Source: Pseudomonadota bacterium (GTDB lineage Bacteria > Pseudomonadota > Alphaproteobacteria > Rhizobiales > Hyphomicrobiaceae). Taken from it: DNA of 8,659 nt. Position numbers and translations under genes: made by a program. Below the pieces are notes generated by a model. That model was not told where the DNA came from. It saw only the letters and a program-made list of their open reading frames with translations, and did not search any database. Of this stretch, positions 5,753 through 8,659 are shown one piece after another; position 1 is the first letter of the stretch; each line of letters begins with the position of its first letter. The stretch is taken from positions 1 to 8,659 of the forward strand of contig JAEYYJ010000230.1 in NCBI GenBank assembly GCA_023430845.1. Direction: 5' to 3'.

Positions 5753-7105
5753 ATGCCCCACTCAGATCTGCACGGCCTGCCCCTTTCCACGCCGAGCGCC
5801 GCCGCGGCCGAAGTCTTCAATAAAACCGTGCTGAGCTACCTGAGATATAGAACGGACGTCAGCGCCAACCTCCAGTTGACACTCGCCGTCGATCCGGACT
5901 TTGCCCTCGCCCACGTGCTGAAGGGCTACCTCATGATGCTCTCCTTCAAGCAGGCCAACGTGCCCGTCGCCGTCAGTGCACTCGAAACCGCCGGCGGTCT
6001 GATCGGTCGCGCGGACGGACGCGAGAAGGCCCATGCGGCTGCGCTGCGTCACTGGATTGATGGCGATCTCGACCGCACGCTCGCGGTCTGGGAGCAGATC
6101 CTCGACGAGCACCCGCGCGACGTACTGGCATTGCGCCTGCATCACTTCAATGCGTTCTGGCTGGGCCGGCCCGGCGCGATGGCGCGCGAGGTCGAGAAGG
6201 CGCTGCCGCGCTACGGCGCGGACCTCGCCGGCTGGGGGACGCTGCTCGCCTGTCGCTGCTTCGCGCACGAGGAACTCGGCAACTACACGCTGGCTGAGTC
6301 CGCCGGCCGCGATGCGATCGACGTCGACAAGGGTGATCTATGGGCCGCCCATGCCGTCGCGCACATTCTCGAGATGCAAGGCCGCGCCGGCGAGGGCATC
6401 GATTGGCTCGCCGGTCTCGAGCCGCACTGGGAGGGCGGCAACAACCTCAAACATCATCTGTGGTGGCATCGCGGGCTCTATCATTTCGAGCGCGGCGAAT
6501 TCGACACCGTCCTCGATCTCTACGATCGCCACTTCCGCGATCTCACCTCCCCGCTCGTGGAAGCGCAACCCGACCTCTACATCGACATTCAGAATGCGTC
6601 GTCGATGCTCTTCCGGCTCGAACGACAGGGCGTCGATGTCGGCAAACGCTGGATCGAGATTGCCGATAAGGCCGAAGCGCGCATCGGCGATTGTCTCTCG
6701 CCCTTCACACTACCGCACTGGATGATGGCACTCGCAGCGACACGCCGCTTCGATGCCGGCGGGCGGGCGCTGGAGGCCATGCGCTCATACGCCGCCACTG
6801 CGGGTACGCTCAACGCGCGCCTCGTCGCCGACTACGCATTGCCGATCAGCGAAGCCGTTCTCCTGCGTGCGAAGGGCGAGCCCGCCGCCGCCGCCAGGGT
6901 TATGCGGCCGGCGATCGGCGGCATGTACCGTCTCGGCGGCAGCCACGCGCAGCAGGACGTGCTCGAGCAGCTTTTCCTCGACTGCGCAGTCACCGCGGGC
7001 TCCAACGATGACGTGGCGCTGATCCTCTCACGTGTCGCCGGGCGCCATCCCGTGCCGCCCGAGCGGCGCATGGGCTACAAGCACGCGGCACGCACGCTTT
7101 CGTGA
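5753..7105 (+). CDS. TTC38-like tetratricopeptide repeat protein
   Basis: The 450-residue protein matches the layout of human TTC38 along its whole length, as far as I can recall that sequence. Shared landmarks are GLPLST near the N-terminus (8-13), WEQILDEHP (113-121), WAAHAVAHILEM (197-208), the WWH-x-LY segment with E-x-GE/F (237-250), SSMLFRLE-x-x-GV-VGKRW (283-300) and GGSHAQQDV (395-403). It should be a soluble, all-helical TPR superhelix without signal peptide or membrane segment. Its reaction or partner is not established. The histidines at 200, 204, 234, 235, 239 and 244 cluster in the best conserved core and could line a ligand or metal pocket; that is inference. The ATG at 5753 follows GGAGG by four bases. 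A longer open frame back to 5693 has no such site. It lies 78 bases before the DUF6152 gene, so co-transcription is possible. Confidence 0.88.
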   Translation: MPHSDLHGLPLSTPSAAAAEVFNKTVLSYLRYRTDVSANLQLTLAVDPDFALAHVLKGYLMMLSFKQANVPVAVSALETAGGLIGRADGREKAHAAALRHWIDGDLDRTLAVWEQILDEHPRDVLALRLHHFNAFWLGRPGAMAREVEKALPRYGADLAGWGTLLACRCFAHEELGNYTLAESAGRDAIDVDKGDLWAAHAVAHILEMQGRAGEGIDWLAGLEPHWEGGNNLKHHLWWHRGLYHFERGEFDTVLDLYDRHFRDLTSPLVEAQPDLYIDIQNASSMLFRLERQGVDVGKRWIEIADKAEARIGDCLSPFTLPHWMMALAATRRFDAGGRALEAMRSYAATAGTLNARLVADYALPISEAVLLRAKGEPAAAARVMRPAIGGMYRLGGSHAQQDVLEQLFLDCAVTAGSNDDVALILSRVAGRHPVPPERRMGYKHAARTLS

Positions 7106-7170
7106 GCCGCCGCGCTGTCGCTCGTGTCGTAACGGCTCGCGTGTAGAATGCTGCAATCCAACTTGGCACG

Positions 7171-7177
7171 AAGGAGG
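7171..7177 (+). promoter_or_regulatory. Strong ribosome binding site fixing the DUF6152 start
   Basis: AAGGAGG is a near-perfect Shine-Dalgarno sequence six bases before the ATG at 7184. It rules out the earlier in-frame ATG at 7148. A TAGAAT at 7144-7149 upstream could be a -10 box, but no convincing -35 partner is visible. Confidence 0.8.
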
Positions 7178-7183
7178 ACCACG

Positions 7184-7534
7184 ATGCTCAAGCGCATAGC
7201 ACTCGCGGCAGCTCTGGTCGGCATCTGGCCGGCACTACTCCTCGCCCATCATGGCTGGGGCAGCTACGACTCGAAGAATCCGATCACCATTACGGGCAAG
7301 ATCCTCACCTCCCATTACGAGAACCCGCACGCGACGCTGACGGTGCAGACCGCCGACAAAGTGTGGACCGTGACCCTCGCCCCAACCTCACGCATGCGCA
7401 ATCGCGGCGCGCTGCCCGGACTTATTACCGTCGGCACTGAAATCTCGGTCTACGGCTATCCATCGACTGTCCAGCCGAATGAAATGCGCGCCGAACGGAT
7501 CACGTCCGGCGGCAAGACTATCGAGATGCGCTGA
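7184..7534 (+). CDS. DUF6152 family exported protein of unknown function
   Basis: The 116-residue product begins with a clear signal peptide: MLKR, a hydrophobic core, then LLLA. The predicted mature protein starts with HHGWGSYD. That N-terminus, the TGKI segment, the ENPHA motif and a small beta-rich body (VWTVTLAP, RMRNRG, ISVYGYPS, ERITSGGKTIEMR) are the DUF6152 pattern. About 95 residues remain after cleavage, enough for one small beta-barrel-like domain in the periplasm. If cleavage falls after LLLA, the free N-terminus is His-His, which could bind a metal. The stop codon overlaps the start of the next gene as TGATG, so the two proteins are translationally coupled and probably act together. 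No biochemical role is known to me. Confidence 0.85.
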   Translation: MLKRIALAAALVGIWPALLLAHHGWGSYDSKNPITITGKILTSHYENPHATLTVQTADKVWTVTLAPTSRMRNRGALPGLITVGTEISVYGYPSTVQPNEMRAERITSGGKTIEMR

Positions 7535-8025
7535 TGAACGCTACAGCGCCCAGCATCCTCGCCGCCCTCGAGCATTCGGAGATCGGTGCGCTGATCCGCC
7601 AGTCCGTCTGGATCTACCCGACGGCCAACGTTACTCATGTCGTCGCTATCGTGCTGTTCGCAGGTGCCATCGCGGTGATGGATGTGCGCCTCATGGGGGC
7701 GCTCACCGGATCCGATCCCTCCCGCGTCGTGCGCGGCGCACGCCGCGCCGCGATCCTGGCGCTCATTGCGGTGCTCATCTCGGGGGGTGTTCTATTCACG
7801 GCTGAAGCAAGCCACGTCGCCCACAACGGCATCTTCCAGATCAAGATGGCGCTGATCGCCTTCGGCATCGTGCACGCGCTATTTTTCGGCAATCACATCG
7901 TAAGGACGCTCGACACGCTCGGGCCGCAAGCCCCGATGCCGGGCCTTGCGCGTGTTGCGGGCGCGCTGTCGATGTTGACGTGGCTCGGCGTCGTCGGCCT
8001 CGGCCGCTACATTGCCTACCATTGA
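7534..8025 (+). CDS. DUF6644/DUF2214-type four-helix membrane protein
   Basis: This 163-residue integral membrane protein has four hydrophobic helices at about residues 30-49, 72-90, 102-120 and 141-160. The stretch VWIYPTANVTHVVAI, followed by AVMDVRLMG, resembles the first helix of DUF6644 and DUF2214 proteins, which often sit beside DUF6152. Histidine 35 in helix 1 and histidines 94 and 97 in the loop before helix 3 fall on the same side of the membrane in the simple four-helix topology. Histidines 114 and 121 lie at the other face. This could allow haem or metal binding, but the family is uncharacterised and that idea is inference. The ATG overlaps the preceding stop codon by one base, so it needs no strong ribosome site of its own. 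It ends 13 bases from the convergent YqeY gene, and no shared terminator is visible. Confidence 0.83.
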   Translation: MNATAPSILAALEHSEIGALIRQSVWIYPTANVTHVVAIVLFAGAIAVMDVRLMGALTGSDPSRVVRGARRAAILALIAVLISGGVLFTAEASHVAHNGIFQIKMALIAFGIVHALFFGNHIVRTLDTLGPQAPMPGLARVAGALSMLTWLGVVGLGRYIAYH

Positions 8026-8038
8026 GCCACGCGAGCGC

Positions 8039-8503
8039 TTACAATAGTTCCTTTACGAGCGCGCTCGCCTTGGCAAAATCCATCTGCCCGCGATAGCGCT
8101 CGCGCAGCACCGCCATGACACGGCCCATATCCTTGACGCTCGTCGCGCCGGCTTCGGCGATCACACCCTGGATAGCCTTCTTCGCCTCCGCATCGTCGAG
8201 CTGACACGGCAGGAACTCCGAGATGACTTCGATCTCCTCGGCTTCCTTCTGCGCGAGCTCGAGGCGTCCGGCCTCCTCGTAAATGCGGATGCTCTCGCGG
8301 CGCTGCTTGATCATGGTGGCGAGCAACTGCGCGATGTCGGCGTCGCTGATACGGGAAGCCTCGGCCCCCGCATCGCCCGTCTTACTCTGGATGCCGAGAT
8401 CGCGATCCTTGATCGCTGCCAGGATCAGGCGGATGGTGCCAAGGCGCGTCTTGTCCTGCGCGCGCATGGCGGTTTTCATGGCAGCGTTCAACTCGTCTCG
8501 CAT
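8039..8503 (-). CDS. GatB/YqeY domain-containing protein
   Basis: The 154-residue protein is full length for the stand-alone YqeY family, which is all-helical and resembles the C-terminal tail of the GatB subunit of tRNA-dependent amidotransferase. It begins MRDELNAAMKTAMRAQDK and carries the typical RL-TIRLILAAIKD-like helix, the segment KQRRESIRIYEEAGR, EEIEVISEFLP-QL, and the final DMGRVMAVL and GQMDFAKASALVKELL. In GatB this domain contacts the tRNA. The role of the free protein is not established, though a link to tRNA or amidotransferase function is assumed. The ATG is preceded by AGGGAG seven bases upstream. An open frame extends back to about 8641, but its proline- and arginine-rich sequence is unlike the family. 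In many alphaproteobacteria this gene lies near carA or dnaG, and neither is visible here. Confidence 0.93.
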   Translation of the reverse strand: MRDELNAAMKTAMRAQDKTRLGTIRLILAAIKDRDLGIQSKTGDAGAEASRISDADIAQLLATMIKQRRESIRIYEEAGRLELAQKEAEEIEVISEFLPCQLDDAEAKKAIQGVIAEAGATSVKDMGRVMAVLRERYRGQMDFAKASALVKELL

Positions 8504-8659
8504 CAGTGTGCTCCCTGGCTTCGGCCAACACGCCGCGCAGGCGCGCACCGGACGGCCCGGTTTACTGCGCGCCGCTGCAACGGGCGGTGTGACTATCGGC
8601 CTTTTGGCACGCCGCGGCCAGATACTCTTACGCGACCACATGAACGTACTCGTGAAGAA

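Noticed and set aside
8640..8659. Start of a plus-strand gene at ATG 8640
   Set aside because: Only six codons are visible and no ribosome binding site precedes them, so no gene can be supported.

Overview
This is a GC-rich chromosomal window, most likely from an alphaproteobacterium (Hyphomicrobiales-like). The reasons are a DUF1467 small membrane protein, which is largely alphaproteobacterial, a SoxS-like periplasmic thioredoxin-fold protein, Tad/TadG-type von Willebrand proteins, a stand-alone GatB/YqeY protein, and strong Shine-Dalgarno sites. The taxonomic call is an inference from gene content. I see no insertion sequence, phage gene, tRNA, rRNA or CRISPR array.

Layout. Positions 1-173 hold no gene but contain a 9-bp inverted repeat and a 14-bp direct repeat. 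A classical short-chain dehydrogenase/reductase lies on the minus strand (174-932). Positions 933-1346 hold no protein gene. They contain a tandem ACCTATGG repeat upstream of the SDR and, on the plus strand, a likely structured non-coding RNA ending in a strong intrinsic terminator (1298-1325). Next come a divergent pair: the DUF1467 membrane protein (minus, 1347-1622) and a SoxS-like exported thioredoxin-fold protein (plus, 1777-2190).

The centre (2240-5479) holds two tandem minus-strand paralogues. Each encodes a membrane-anchored protein with a Tad/TadG-type N-terminus and a periplasmic VWA domain with a MIDAS metal site. Each copy has its own intrinsic terminator. The downstream copy also has its own AT-rich leader with a plausible promoter, so the pair probably forms two transcription units.

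After an AT-rich divergent intergenic region come, on the plus strand, a bacterial homologue of human TTC38 (5753-7105) and a translationally coupled pair of unknown function: an exported DUF6152-type protein (7184-7534) and a four-helix membrane protein of the DUF6644/DUF2214 type (7534-8025). A convergent GatB/YqeY-domain gene (8039-8503, minus) closes the window.

The genes do not form one pathway. Four products (DUF1467, SoxS-like, DUF6152, DUF6644) and both VWA paralogues belong to the membrane or periplasm. The SDR, the TPR protein and YqeY are cytosolic. The points most worth following are the orphan terminated RNA at about 1108-1326, the duplicated VWA-Tad proteins without other pilus genes, the DUF6152-DUF6644 cassette, and the histidine-rich core of the TTC38 homologue.
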